Positions 15,013-23,163 of a DNA stretch of 29,752 bases are shown piece by piece; the stretch's first letter is position 1, and each line of letters opens with the position of its first letter. The position numbers were made by a program, and so were the translations under genes. The notes under the pieces are model-generated. The model was not told the origin of the DNA, searched no databases, and was given only the letters and a program-made list of their open reading frames with translations. This DNA comes from UBA4719 sp035654835 (GTDB taxonomy: Bacteria; Actinomycetota; Actinomycetes; Actinomycetales; Dermatophilaceae). The stretch covers positions 1 through 29,752 of the forward strand of contig DASRVZ010000074.1 of the NCBI GenBank assembly GCA_035654835.1, in the 5' to 3' direction.

Positions 15013-17319
15013 TCAGAACGCCATCTTGGGCGAGTCCGACAGCTCGAGGCCGAACAGGCTCAACCGGGCGGCGATCACGGACTCCTCGAGCTCGAGGTGC
15101 TCGGCCAGCTCTCCGAGGGTCAGCCCCAGATCGACGGCTTCGCGCAGCTCGGTGTCCTGCTCGGGGGTCCAGGCATGGCCCTGGGTGACCGCCGTGCGCG
15201 CCGAGACGGCAACGGGCGGGTCGTCCGCCACCGGCCGCTCGTCCGCGGCGGGCTCCACCGGCCGGTCGTCATCGCCGTCACCGATCGAGGGGTCTTCGAA
15301 CGCCCCGGCGACCCCGCGCGGGGCCGGCACGTGCACCGGCAGGGGTTCGTCGGCGGTTTCGTCGAGGCGTTTGAGCGCGGCCAGAACCAGCGCCTTGTCC
15401 GTCGTCGGCCAGAACGGAGGCAGGGACTTCTGCAGGAACCCGGCGTAACGGGCGGTGATCATCCGCGGGTCAAGGATGGCCACGACCCCGCGGTCATCAC
15501 CGCGGCGCACCAGCCGGCCGGAGCCCTGGGCGAGCCGCAGCGCGGCGTGGGTGGCCGAGACCGCCATGAAGCCGTTGCCGCCCATCCGGGCGATCGCCTG
15601 CGAGCGAGCCGAGGACAGCGGGTCGTCCGGGCGGGGGAAAGGAATGCGGTCGATGATGACCAGCTGGCAGGCGGAACCGGGGACGTCCACGCCCTGCCAG
15701 AGCGAGAGGGTGCCGAACAGGCAGGTCCTGGCGTCGCGGGCAAACTGTCGCACCAGGGTCGAGGTCTGGTCCTCCCCCTGGCAAAGGAACTCGATGCTGT
15801 CCACGCCCGTGCCCTTGTCCGCGCCCTTGGCGAATCGTTCGCGCATCTCCTCGGTCGCGGCGACGGCTGCACGCATCGAGGAGAACAGCCCGAGGGTCCT
15901 GCCGCCGGAGGCACGCACCAGCTCCTCGATCTCGTCGAGCGTCTCGGGCGCCATACCGTCACGTCCCGGTGCCGGCAGATGCTTTGCAACGTACGCGATG
16001 GCTTGGCTCGGGTAGTCGAACGGGCTGCCGACGTCGAGGCCCTGCCACGTCGGGGCACCCTCACCGCGCAGTCCGAGGGTGCCGGCAATCGCATCGAACG
16101 TGCCGCCGAGCTCGAGGGTGGCCGACGTCATGATGACCGTGCGATCGCCAAACACCTTGTCCCGCATCAACATTGCGACGCTCATGGGCGCCACTCGAAG
16201 CACGGAGCCACGGCGTGGGTCCTTGCTCACCCACGCGACATCGAGCTCGCGCTGCTCCAGGATCCGCTCGGCGTTCTCGAAGATCTCGTCGATCGCCGCC
16301 CGCGCCACCTGCCGTGCGCCATCGTTGTCCTCAGGCGATGCCGGCTTCAGCTCGGTCTGCACGGCGCGAGCCGAGTCACGCACCCGTGCGAGCGCCAGGG
16401 CCACGTTGTCCGGTATGCCGTTCAGCCGCCCCTCGGGCAGCTCGTCGACGAGGGCGGCGAAGAACTCGGAGGCTTCGGTGACCTGTTCGGTCTGCGCGAG
16501 ACGTCCGGCACGCTTGGCTGCGGCGGCGATCATGGGCGCGGTCAGCTCGTCTGTGATGGTGGAGGTGACCCGGTCGGCGAGCTCATGGCCCTCGTCGACG
16601 ATGAGCACGTCGTGCTCGGGCAGCATCTGGCGGCCCTCGAAGGAGTCGATCGCCATGAAGCTGTGGTTGGTCACGACCACGTCGACGTCCCGCGCCGCCG
16701 AGCGCGCCCGCTCCACAAAACACTCGGTGACCATCGGGCACTTCCCGCCCAGGCACTCGTGGGCTGAGACCGACACCTGACGCCAGGCTCGCTCGGAGAC
16801 GCCGGGGACCAGCTCGTCGCGGTCGCCGGACTGGGTCTCGTCGGACCACTCGCGGAGTCTGACGACCTCGGCGCCCAGTCGCGAGACGTTGGCGTCCACC
16901 GCACCCACCGAGAGCAGGCTGCCTTCGTCGTCGGCGGGGAATCCGCCGGTGAGCTTGTGCTTGCAGAGGTAGTTGCGTCGGCCCTTCACCAGGGCGTAGG
17001 TCGGTTGGCGGCCCAGGATCGGGGCGATGGCCTTGGCCAACCGGGGCATGTCACGGTCGACGATCTGGGCCTGCAGGGTCAGCGTCGCAGTGGCGACGAC
17101 GGCTGGTCGACCGGAGGCCATGGCGTGCGCCACGGCCGGGATGAGATAGGCCAGCGACTTGCCGGTGCCGGTGCCGGCCTGGACCAGGAGATGCTCGTTC
17201 TTGGCGATGGCTTCGGCCACCGCATGCACCATCTGGACCTGCCCGGGACGCTCGACGCCGCCGATCCCCTGCACCGCGGCGTGCAGGAGTGCGTCAAGGT
17301 CAGGGGCTTTCGGGGGCAT
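15013..17319 (-). CDS. DinG/YoaA-type ATP-dependent DNA helicase (XPD family)
   Basis: The 768-aa protein is a superfamily 2 helicase. The Walker A motif is QAGTGTGKSLAYLIP near residue 48. The Walker B box reads VDEGHELADR (DEGH in place of DEAH, seen in actinobacterial relatives). Between them, NYLCKHK and ECLGGKCPMVTEC supply four cysteines for the iron-sulfur cluster typical of DinG/XPD. Later motifs are MTSATLELGG, FGTLSLWQGVDVPG and ALRLAQGSGRLVRR. The last 60 residues (HAWTPEQDTELREAVDLGLTLGE...) form an added helical, Myb-like segment after an acidic linker. It probably acts in DNA repair. TAGCCT lies six bases before the ATG. Confidence 0.92.
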   Translation of the reverse strand: MPPKAPDLDALLHAAVQGIGGVERPGQVQMVHAVAEAIAKNEHLLVQAGTGTGKSLAYLIPAVAHAMASGRPAVVATATLTLQAQIVDRDMPRLAKAIAPILGRQPTYALVKGRRNYLCKHKLTGGFPADDEGSLLSVGAVDANVSRLGAEVVRLREWSDETQSGDRDELVPGVSERAWRQVSVSAHECLGGKCPMVTECFVERARSAARDVDVVVTNHSFMAIDSFEGRQMLPEHDVLIVDEGHELADRVTSTITDELTAPMIAAAAKRAGRLAQTEQVTEASEFFAALVDELPEGRLNGIPDNVALALARVRDSARAVQTELKPASPEDNDGARQVARAAIDEIFENAERILEQRELDVAWVSKDPRRGSVLRVAPMSVAMLMRDKVFGDRTVIMTSATLELGGTFDAIAGTLGLRGEGAPTWQGLDVGSPFDYPSQAIAYVAKHLPAPGRDGMAPETLDEIEELVRASGGRTLGLFSSMRAAVAATEEMRERFAKGADKGTGVDSIEFLCQGEDQTSTLVRQFARDARTCLFGTLSLWQGVDVPGSACQLVIIDRIPFPRPDDPLSSARSQAIARMGGNGFMAVSATHAALRLAQGSGRLVRRGDDRGVVAILDPRMITARYAGFLQKSLPPFWPTTDKALVLAALKRLDETADEPLPVHVPAPRGVAGAFEDPSIGDGDDDRPVEPAADERPVADDPPVAVSARTAVTQGHAWTPEQDTELREAVDLGLTLGELAEHLELEESVIAARLSLFGLELSDSPKMAF

Positions 17320-17325
17320 TGGGTC

Positions 17326-17331
17326 AGGCTA
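17326..17331 (-). promoter_or_regulatory. Putative -10 (TAGCCT) of the helicase gene
   Basis: TAGCCT on the minus strand, preceded by TA, is exactly six bases before the ATG of the helicase gene. There is no room for a ribosome binding site, so a leaderless transcript is likely. The gap of 110 bases after the hflX stop holds nothing else recognised. Confidence 0.5.
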
Positions 17332-17429
17332 TAACCGAACGCCGACGAGTCTCAGCCCAGTGGGCAGCGAGAGCGCGAGTGTCCGTCATACATGCTGGGC
17401 GGTGGAGCCCCAGATTGGTCGGTGAAACC

Positions 17430-18893
17430 TCAGACCGCGAATTCCGTCAGCTCGTCGACCAGGGTCTGGTTGACCTTGGCCTCGACCAGGGTGCCGTGCT
17501 CGGTGTGCTTGCTGGTGACGATCTCAGCCTCGCGATGCAGCCGGTTGACCAGGTCGCCGCGGTCGTAGGGCAGCAGGACGGTGACCTCGATCTCCGGCCG
17601 CGGCAGCTCGTCGGCGATCACGGCACGGAGCTCGTCCAGGCCCTCACCGGTGCGGGCCGAGACGACGATCGAGTGCTTCTCGTTGCGCCTCAGACGGTCC
17701 AGCACCTCGGGCTTCGCGGCGTCGGCCTTGTTGATCACGATGACTTCTCTGACCAGGTGGCCGCCAACCTCGGCAAGCACGGCGCGCACGGCCGAGATCT
17801 GACTCTCGGGGTCGGAGTGGGAGCCATCGACGATGTGCAGCACCAGATCAGCGTCGCCGACCTCCTCCAGCGTCGATCGGAAGGCCTCGACCAGCTGGGT
17901 GGGCAGCGCGCGGACAAAGCCCACCGTGTCTGCCAGCGTGTAGGGCCGGCCATCCGCTGTCTCCGCCTTGCGGACGGTCGGGTCGAGGGTGGCGAACAGC
18001 TGGTTCTCGACCAGGACGCCGGCGCCCGTGAGGCGGTTGAGCAGGGATGACTTGCCGGCGTTGGTGTATCCGGCGATGGCGACGCTCGCGACGCCGTTGA
18101 CCTTGCGGCTGTGACGTTTGGTGTCTCGGGTGGTCTTCATGGCCCCGATCTCGCGCTTGAGCTTGGCGATGCGGGTGTTGATGCGGCGCCGGTCGAGCTC
18201 GATCTTGGTCTCGCCGGGACCACGTGAGCCCATGCCCTGACCGCCTGCGGCCTGGCCACCGGCCTGCCGGGACATCGACTCACCCCAGCCACGAAGGCGC
18301 GGGAGGAGGTACTGCAGCTGGGCAAGCTCAACCTGAGCCTTACCTTCACGACTCTTGGCGTGCTGGGCAAAGATGTCCAGGATCAGCGCGGTGCGGTCGA
18401 TGACCTTGACCTTGACGATGTCCTCGAGCGCGCGCCGCTGGCTGGGGCTGAGCTCACCGTCGCAGACCACCGTGTCGGCACCCTCGGCGATCACGATGTC
18501 GCGCAGCTCGATCGCCTTGCCGGACCCCAAGAAGGTCGCCGTGTCGGGCTTCTGACGGCGTTGGATCAGCCCGGCAAGAACCGTCGAACCGGCAGTCTCG
18601 GCGAGGGCGGCCAGCTCACGGATCGAGTTGTCGGCGTCCTCGACGGTGCCTTCGGTCCACACCCCGGCAAGAACCACACGCTCAAGGCGCAGCTGGCGGT
18701 ACTCGACCTCGGAGATGTCCTCGAGCTCGGTGGACAGCCCGGCAACCCTGCGCATGGCCGCACGCTCTTCGCGCTCGAGCTGGTCGCCGTCGTAGTCATC
18801 GGTGGAGCCGAAGTCGGATTGGCCACGGTGCCACGCGTCGTCATCGCTGAGGGCGGAGGCCTTGAAGTCGAACAGATCAGATCGTTGCGTCAT
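17430..18893 (-). CDS. hflX: GTPase HflX
   Basis: The 487-aa ribosome-associated GTPase is known to split or rescue stalled 70S ribosomes. The N-terminal HflX domain includes AETAGSTVLAGLIQRRQKPD and FLGSGKAIELRD. A coiled-coil linker carries GPGETKIELDRRRI. The G domain shows GYTNAGKSSLLNRLTG near residue 276, DTVGFVRALPTQLVEAFRSTL, HIVDGSHSD and NKAD. The frame is open to a TTG at 18920, but the ATG at 18893 has AAGGGAG at good spacing and starts MTQRSDLFDF, so it is preferred. hflX close to dapF and miaA is a common actinobacterial arrangement. Confidence 0.95.
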   Translation of the reverse strand: MTQRSDLFDFKASALSDDDAWHRGQSDFGSTDDYDGDQLEREERAAMRRVAGLSTELEDISEVEYRQLRLERVVLAGVWTEGTVEDADNSIRELAALAETAGSTVLAGLIQRRQKPDTATFLGSGKAIELRDIVIAEGADTVVCDGELSPSQRRALEDIVKVKVIDRTALILDIFAQHAKSREGKAQVELAQLQYLLPRLRGWGESMSRQAGGQAAGGQGMGSRGPGETKIELDRRRINTRIAKLKREIGAMKTTRDTKRHSRKVNGVASVAIAGYTNAGKSSLLNRLTGAGVLVENQLFATLDPTVRKAETADGRPYTLADTVGFVRALPTQLVEAFRSTLEEVGDADLVLHIVDGSHSDPESQISAVRAVLAEVGGHLVREVIVINKADAAKPEVLDRLRRNEKHSIVVSARTGEGLDELRAVIADELPRPEIEVTVLLPYDRGDLVNRLHREAEIVTSKHTEHGTLVEAKVNQTLVDELTEFAV

Positions 18894-19021
18894 ATCTCCC
18901 TTAGGATCGCACCTTTTCAACGGTCCACGCGACCTCTTTATGCCGGTATGCCGCGCACCGAGGCCGTTTCTCCCCTTGCGAGTGACCGTGCCCGGCTCCC
19001 GCGCGAGTACCGTGTCCGCTG

Positions 19022-19651
19022 ATGAGCGAGCAGACCGATCACTACTTCAGCGCCGAGCCGGCCAGCGCCGCCGAACGCCGACAGCTTCGGGTGTTCCTGG
19101 CGGGTCAGGAGCTCATCGTCGAGACCGCCGCGGGCGTCTTCTGTCCGGACAGGGTCGACCTGGGCACCGCCGTGCTGCTGGCCGAGGCCCCTGCGCCACC
19201 CCCCATCGGCAACCTGCTCGACCTCGGCTCCGGCTGGGGTCCGATCGCCCTGAGTCTGGGGCTGCGCTCACCGGGGGCCACCATCTGGGCGGTCGACGTC
19301 AACCAGCGTGCCCTCGCTCTGGCACGTGACAACGCCAAGAGGGTGGGGATCAACGATTTTCACGCCATGACTCCGGATGAGGTGCCGGCGGACACTCGTT
19401 TCGCCGCCATCTGGTCCAACCCGCCGATCAGGGTCGGCAAGTCGGCGTTGCACGAGATGCTCCTGACCTGGCTGCCGCGCCTGGAAGTCGGCGGTGCGGC
19501 ATACCTCGTGGTGCAGAAGAACCTGGGCGCGGACTCGCTGCAGCGCTGGCTGGCGGACCACCTCGAGGCCATGGAACCGGGCGCCTTCACGGTTGTCCGG
19601 AACACGACCGCCAAGGGATTTCGGGTGCTAGCGGTCCACCGCAAAGCCTGA
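19022..19651 (+). CDS. RsmC-like class I SAM methyltransferase
   Basis: The 209-aa protein has the small-domain methyltransferase fold. The start HYFSAEPASAAERRQLRVFLAG and GVFCPDRVDLGTAVLL are typical of RsmC-like enzymes. The SAM motif is LLDLGSGWGPIALSLG near residue 65, motif II gives WAVDVNQRALALARDNA, and the catalytic SNPPIR sequence is near residue 138, as in N2-guanine rRNA methyltransferases. It lacks the N-terminal half of E. coli RsmC, as is usual in actinobacteria. The target (16S rRNA G1207 or other) is not proven. It is the only core gene on the plus strand here. Its stop touches the dapF stop, and it diverges from hflX across 128 bases. Confidence 0.85.
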   Translation: MSEQTDHYFSAEPASAAERRQLRVFLAGQELIVETAAGVFCPDRVDLGTAVLLAEAPAPPPIGNLLDLGSGWGPIALSLGLRSPGATIWAVDVNQRALALARDNAKRVGINDFHAMTPDEVPADTRFAAIWSNPPIRVGKSALHEMLLTWLPRLEVGGAAYLVVQKNLGADSLQRWLADHLEAMEPGAFTVVRNTTAKGFRVLAVHRKA

Positions 19652-20530
19652 CTAAAGGGTCATGACCCCATCGGCGACCAGGACTGCGGGACCGGCAAGC
19701 TCGACCTGCCGACCGGCCAGCGCCCGGACCCGCAGCGTTCCACCCGGCACGTCAACGCGCCAGTCGTCGATGGACGTCTCGGCGCCGGCCCACCAACGCG
19801 TGGCCAGCGCTGCAGCGGCAGCGCCCGTGCCGCACGATCGGGTCTCTCCGACGCCGCGTTCGTAAACCCGCATTGCGATGTGCCCCGGACCGATCGGCCG
19901 CACGAACTCGACGTTGGTGCCGTTGGGCGCAAGCGGGTGGACGTCTGGGACGCGGGTCAGGTCCAACGAAGCAAGATCTGCCGAATCCGGCAGTGCCACA
20001 ACGGTATGCGGGTTGCCCAGGTCAAGACTCAGACCGGGCATCGGGTCGTGACCGTGGACCTTGACCATCGCATCGAAGCCCTTCTCGCGGGCACCCTCGG
20101 CGTCCACGATGCGCCAGTCGCCGAGGTTGACGGCGATGAGCTCGCCCTCGAAACGGATGAGCTTGATGCCCCCCCGGGTCGCGATCGCGAACTCGTCAGC
20201 GGTCTCCAGGCCCTCACGACGTAGGTATGCCGCGAACACCCGGGCACCGTTGCCACACATCTCGGCCGCGCTGCCATCGGCGTTGCGATAGTCCATGAAC
20301 CACCGGGCCTGGGCACCCTGATCGCGGACGTGCTGTTCGGTCGCAGTCTCCGTCGGGACCACCCGGATGACGCCGTCGGCGCCGATACCGGCCCGGCGAT
20401 CGGTGATATGTCGCACCTGCTGGGCCGTTACATCGTGTGCGCCATCGAGATCGGCCACCAGCACGAAGTCGTTCTCGGTGCCGTGGCCCTTGGTGAATCG
20501 CAGTTCTCGCATGTCAGTCATCTCGGCCAT
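19652..20530 (-). CDS. dapF: Diaminopimelate epimerase
   Basis: The 292-aa enzyme converts LL- to meso-diaminopimelate for lysine and peptidoglycan synthesis. Both catalytic cysteines are present: EMCGNGARVFAAY near residue 91 and GVGETRSCGTGAAAAAL near residue 232. FTKGHGTENDFVLV near the start and LGNPHTVVAL in the middle are also typical. Starts are possible at MAEM (20530) or MREL (20512). Directly upstream, at 20566-20591, lies a copy of the miaA 3' end, showing that miaA and dapF were neighbours before about 5.2 kb was inserted. Confidence 0.96.
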   Translation of the reverse strand: MAEMTDMRELRFTKGHGTENDFVLVADLDGAHDVTAQQVRHITDRRAGIGADGVIRVVPTETATEQHVRDQGAQARWFMDYRNADGSAAEMCGNGARVFAAYLRREGLETADEFAIATRGGIKLIRFEGELIAVNLGDWRIVDAEGAREKGFDAMVKVHGHDPMPGLSLDLGNPHTVVALPDSADLASLDLTRVPDVHPLAPNGTNVEFVRPIGPGHIAMRVYERGVGETRSCGTGAAAAALATRWWAGAETSIDDWRVDVPGGTLRVRALAGRQVELAGPAVLVADGVMTL

Positions 20531-20565
20531 TGTCTCTCACGTCCACTGCCCAACATGCCGCCTTC

Positions 20566-20591
20566 CTCACGCCGAGCTGATCACGTCGAGC
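20566..20591. repeat. Direct repeat, left copy (duplicate of miaA 3' end)
   Basis: These 26 bases equal 25814-25839 at 25 of 26 positions and have the same orientation. On the minus strand they read as the last codons of miaA, LDVISSA and stop. This copy stands directly before dapF and is not attached to a miaA gene. It looks like the remains of the original junction and marks one edge of the inserted segment. Confidence 0.85.
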
Positions 20592-20593
20592 TA

Positions 20594-20630
20594 AGTGCGG
20601 CAGCACGATGAGACGACTGTGGGTAGATCG
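20594..20630 (+). repeat. Terminal inverted repeat, left
   Basis: These 37 bases match the reverse complement of 25779-25815 at 34 positions. The core GATGAGACGACTGTGGGTA is identical in both copies. It begins three bases inside the left direct repeat. No third copy was seen in the window. Confidence 0.8.
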
Positions 20631-20749
20631 GTGCGGTCATCGGACGGGATCGGGCGCCCGACCAGCGGCAGACGCGGACGTTCGCGTCGTTGAGCGGGTA
20701 CAAGTTCGGGTCGACGGTCATGGACACCAGGCGATGCGAAGATGGCCGG

Positions 20750-21439
20750 GTGTCGACCGATTCCTCCAAACACGATGAGTCCTGCCGGGATCGCTCTTGT
20801 CTCTTGCGACAGATGGCCGAGTTGGTGCCGACGTCGACCGGGAAGGACTGCGTTCGAGTAGGCATCGACGGTGTTGACGGCTCAGGCAAGACCATGTTTG
20901 CCGATGAACTAGCCGACGTCCTCAAGATCAGAGGCCGGAGCGTGGTTCGGATCTCGGTGGATGACTTCCACAACGTGAGCGCCGTGAGGTACCGCCGTGG
21001 CCGGTCATCGCCTGAAGGGTTCTGGCTGGATTCCTTCAACTATGAACGACTGCGCTCCGACGTCTTGGAACCGCTGGGTCCAGGGGGGTCGCGGCGCTAT
21101 CGCTCAACGGCACACGACCTGGCCAGCGATCAGGTCCTCAACCCGGCACACAAGGTCGCTTCGGCTGGCTCGGTCGTTGTCGTCGACGGGCTGTTCTTGC
21201 ACCGGGACGAGTTGGTGGGTGTGTGGGACTTGTCGATCTTCCTCGACGTGCCGTTCGAGGTGACCGCGAAGCGGATGGCGACCCGGGACGGCACGGTTCC
21301 AGATCCTCAGCACGCCAGCATGCGCCGATACGTCGAGGCGCAGCAGCTCTACTTGGGCATGTGCGCCCCACAGCAGCTAGCCAGCGTCGTCATCGACAAC
21401 GCCGTGCTCGATGCCCCGCGCCTGGTCCGTGTTCCCTAG
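20750..21439 (+). CDS. Uridine-kinase-like P-loop NTPase
   Basis: The protein of about 229 aa has a Walker A motif in VGIDGVDGSGKTMFADELAD, then RGRSVVRISVDDFHNVSAVRYRRGRSSPEGFW, where the DDFH and the following Arg-rich and Tyr/Phe-rich residues resemble the uridine kinase/phosphoribulokinase group. VVVVDGLFLHRDEL and WDLSIFLDVPFEVTAKRMATRDG complete the fold. The substrate is unknown; a nucleoside or small alcohol is possible. Start choice is uncertain. GTG at 20750 keeps an N-terminal helix (SCLLRQMAELV) that similar proteins usually have; ATG at 20813 and a TTG at 20690 are alternatives. It is the first gene inside the left end of the putative element and seems to stand alone. Confidence 0.75.
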   Translation: MSTDSSKHDESCRDRSCLLRQMAELVPTSTGKDCVRVGIDGVDGSGKTMFADELADVLKIRGRSVVRISVDDFHNVSAVRYRRGRSSPEGFWLDSFNYERLRSDVLEPLGPGGSRRYRSTAHDLASDQVLNPAHKVASAGSVVVVDGLFLHRDELVGVWDLSIFLDVPFEVTAKRMATRDGTVPDPQHASMRRYVEAQQLYLGMCAPQQLASVVIDNAVLDAPRLVRVP

Positions 21440-21647
21440 CTCGATCAGGGTCAGGAATACCCAAGTAGGCACGCTCGTCGATGCGAGCGAATCGCGGCAC
21501 GAGCGGATGGATATGTGCAGCATCAGCGCGCGGCAGCTCTAGGCCTTGTGAATTCGACTGGCTGATCCGAGTGGCCAGACCCGCGGGAACCCAGTCTGTA
21601 GTGTCGGTGATCTGGCAAGTCGGTCGAACGACGGAGATGTAGGGCAT
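21390..21647 (-). other. Possible gene remnant opposite the kinase-S66 gap
   Basis: The 235-base gap between the kinase and the S66 gene is covered on the minus strand by an 85-codon frame starting MPYISVVRPTCQITD. Its middle (GLELPRADAAHIHPLVPRFARIDERAYLG) looks more protein-like than a chance frame, though I do not recognise a family. It overlaps the 3' end of the kinase gene. It has no clear ribosome binding site. It may be the tail of a lost gene or an accident. Confidence 0.2.
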
Positions 21648-21674
21648 GCTGTTCTGCGCGCTTGGATCCCGGGT

Positions 21675-22724
21675 ATGACGCTCGATCTCGTCCACCCGCC
21701 AAAGGCCCGGCCTGGAGATCGCATTGCGGTCCTCTCACCCTCGTTTGCGGCGGCTGGTGCGTTTCCCGCAGTACATGAGCAGGCGATCCGGCGACTCACC
21801 GAAGTGACGGGCCTGATCCCTGTCGAGTACCCCACGACGCGTGAGGTCGGAGCGACACCGGCGGCACGTGCAGCCGACATCAATGCCGCCTTCGCCGACC
21901 CAGAGATCCGCGGCATCCTCGCCGTCGTCGGTGGGGACGACCAGATCACGGTGATCCCGCACCTGGACGCCGACGCCGCTCGGCAAGACCCCAAGCCGTT
22001 CTTGGGGACCAGTGACAACACCAACCTGCACCACTGGCTCTGGGCGAACGGCATCGCGAGCTTCTACGGCGGCTCCTCCCAGGTCCACCTCGGTCCTGGA
22101 CCGGGCGTGGACGACATCCACGTGCGGTCGCTGCGAGCCGCACTTCTGACCGGCGAGAAGCTCGAGATCACCGATCCGGGCGAGTCCGAAGACGTCGGCA
22201 TCGACTGGGCCGACCCACGGGCCCTGGACTCCTTCGGTGAACGCGAGACCACCGAACCCTGGAGCTGGTCCGGGCCGGCCCGGTCGGTGACCGGTCCCAC
22301 CTGGGGCGGCTGCCTCGAGGCGATCGAGTGGATCCTGACCGCCGGACGATTCCCCTTCACCCCCCAAGTCCTGCACGGTGGCGTGCTCATCCTCGAGACC
22401 TCCGAGGAACTCCTCCCCGCGCGCAACGTCGGCTGGATTGTCCGCTCGCTCGGCGAACGCGGCATCCTCGGCGCGGTCGACGCCGTCCTCCTGGCCCGGC
22501 CGCCGGTCTCCGACCACAGCCAACGACCGCCCGCCCAGGACCGAGCACGACTGCGCGCCGAACAGCGTGACGCCGTCGTCGAGGTCGTGGGCTTTTACAA
22601 CCCGCAGGCTGTCGTCTGCGTCGGAATCCCATTCGGCCATACCAGACCGCAATGGATCCTCCCGCACGGCGGCACCATGACCATCGATGGCACCGAACAA
22701 CGGGTCTTCGCCGACTACACCTAA
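21675..22724 (+). CDS. S66-family (MccF/LD-carboxypeptidase-like) serine peptidase
   Basis: The 349-aa protein matches the S66 family. The start RPGDRIAVLSPSFAAAG is typical. The nucleophile is Ser113 in LGTSDNTNLHHW, the Glu is E215 in WGGCLEAIEW and the His is H322 in GIPFGHTRPQWILPHGG, so the Ser-Glu-His triad is complete. The family includes LD-carboxypeptidases of peptidoglycan recycling and MccF, which cleaves processed microcin C and similar aminoacyl-nucleotides to give immunity. The short LGTSDNT nucleophile region and long inserted loop look more MccF-like. There is no signal peptide, so it acts in the cytoplasm. No microcin synthesis genes are in the window. Confidence 0.87.
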   Translation: MTLDLVHPPKARPGDRIAVLSPSFAAAGAFPAVHEQAIRRLTEVTGLIPVEYPTTREVGATPAARAADINAAFADPEIRGILAVVGGDDQITVIPHLDADAARQDPKPFLGTSDNTNLHHWLWANGIASFYGGSSQVHLGPGPGVDDIHVRSLRAALLTGEKLEITDPGESEDVGIDWADPRALDSFGERETTEPWSWSGPARSVTGPTWGGCLEAIEWILTAGRFPFTPQVLHGGVLILETSEELLPARNVGWIVRSLGERGILGAVDAVLLARPPVSDHSQRPPAQDRARLRAEQRDAVVEVVGFYNPQAVVCVGIPFGHTRPQWILPHGGTMTIDGTEQRVFADYT

Positions 22725-23163
22725 AGGGACTCATCCGCCCGAACGCCGCCCGCCGCCAAGTCCATGCCGCGACCCGTCGGAACACTCGCAAGCCCACGCC
22801 AAGATCAAGCACGAGGTCGAGGCCCTACCCTGAGAACGCAACGCGCCAACCGACCGCACCCACTCCGACCAGGCCCGACCTAACCTAACCCTCCAGCCAT
22901 CGGCCACCGGGACGGCTCCGTTACAAGGTACGCGGCCACCTCACCATGCACGCGGCAACAGGTGAGGCGAAGGTGACCGACCGACGCGAGAATGCGGCCA
23001 ATTGAGTGCACGTTACGAGGCGCACCCGATCGAAGTTCGGCAGGCTGATTTGACGTGGTGTTGGGCGTCGCGGGGTTGAGGGTGCTTCGTCGTGGCGACC
23101 GGCTGGAATCCAGGAGGCCGGGAGACCCTTCTCAATCGGACTCGCCGGTGGGACTGTGAACAC
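22725..23163. other. Intergenic stretch inside the element
   Basis: In these 439 bases I see no supported gene. CTAACCTAA (22880-22888) is a perfect half of the DtxR/IdeR consensus, but the other half matches poorly, so it is not called as an operator. TTGACG at about 23053 could be a -35, with no good -10. Base composition is unlike coding sequence. Confidence 0.4.

Noticed and set aside
22880..22888. Second iron box upstream of the ABC ATPase remnant
   Set aside because: Only one half (CTAACCTAA) fits; the total is about 12 of 19 positions.
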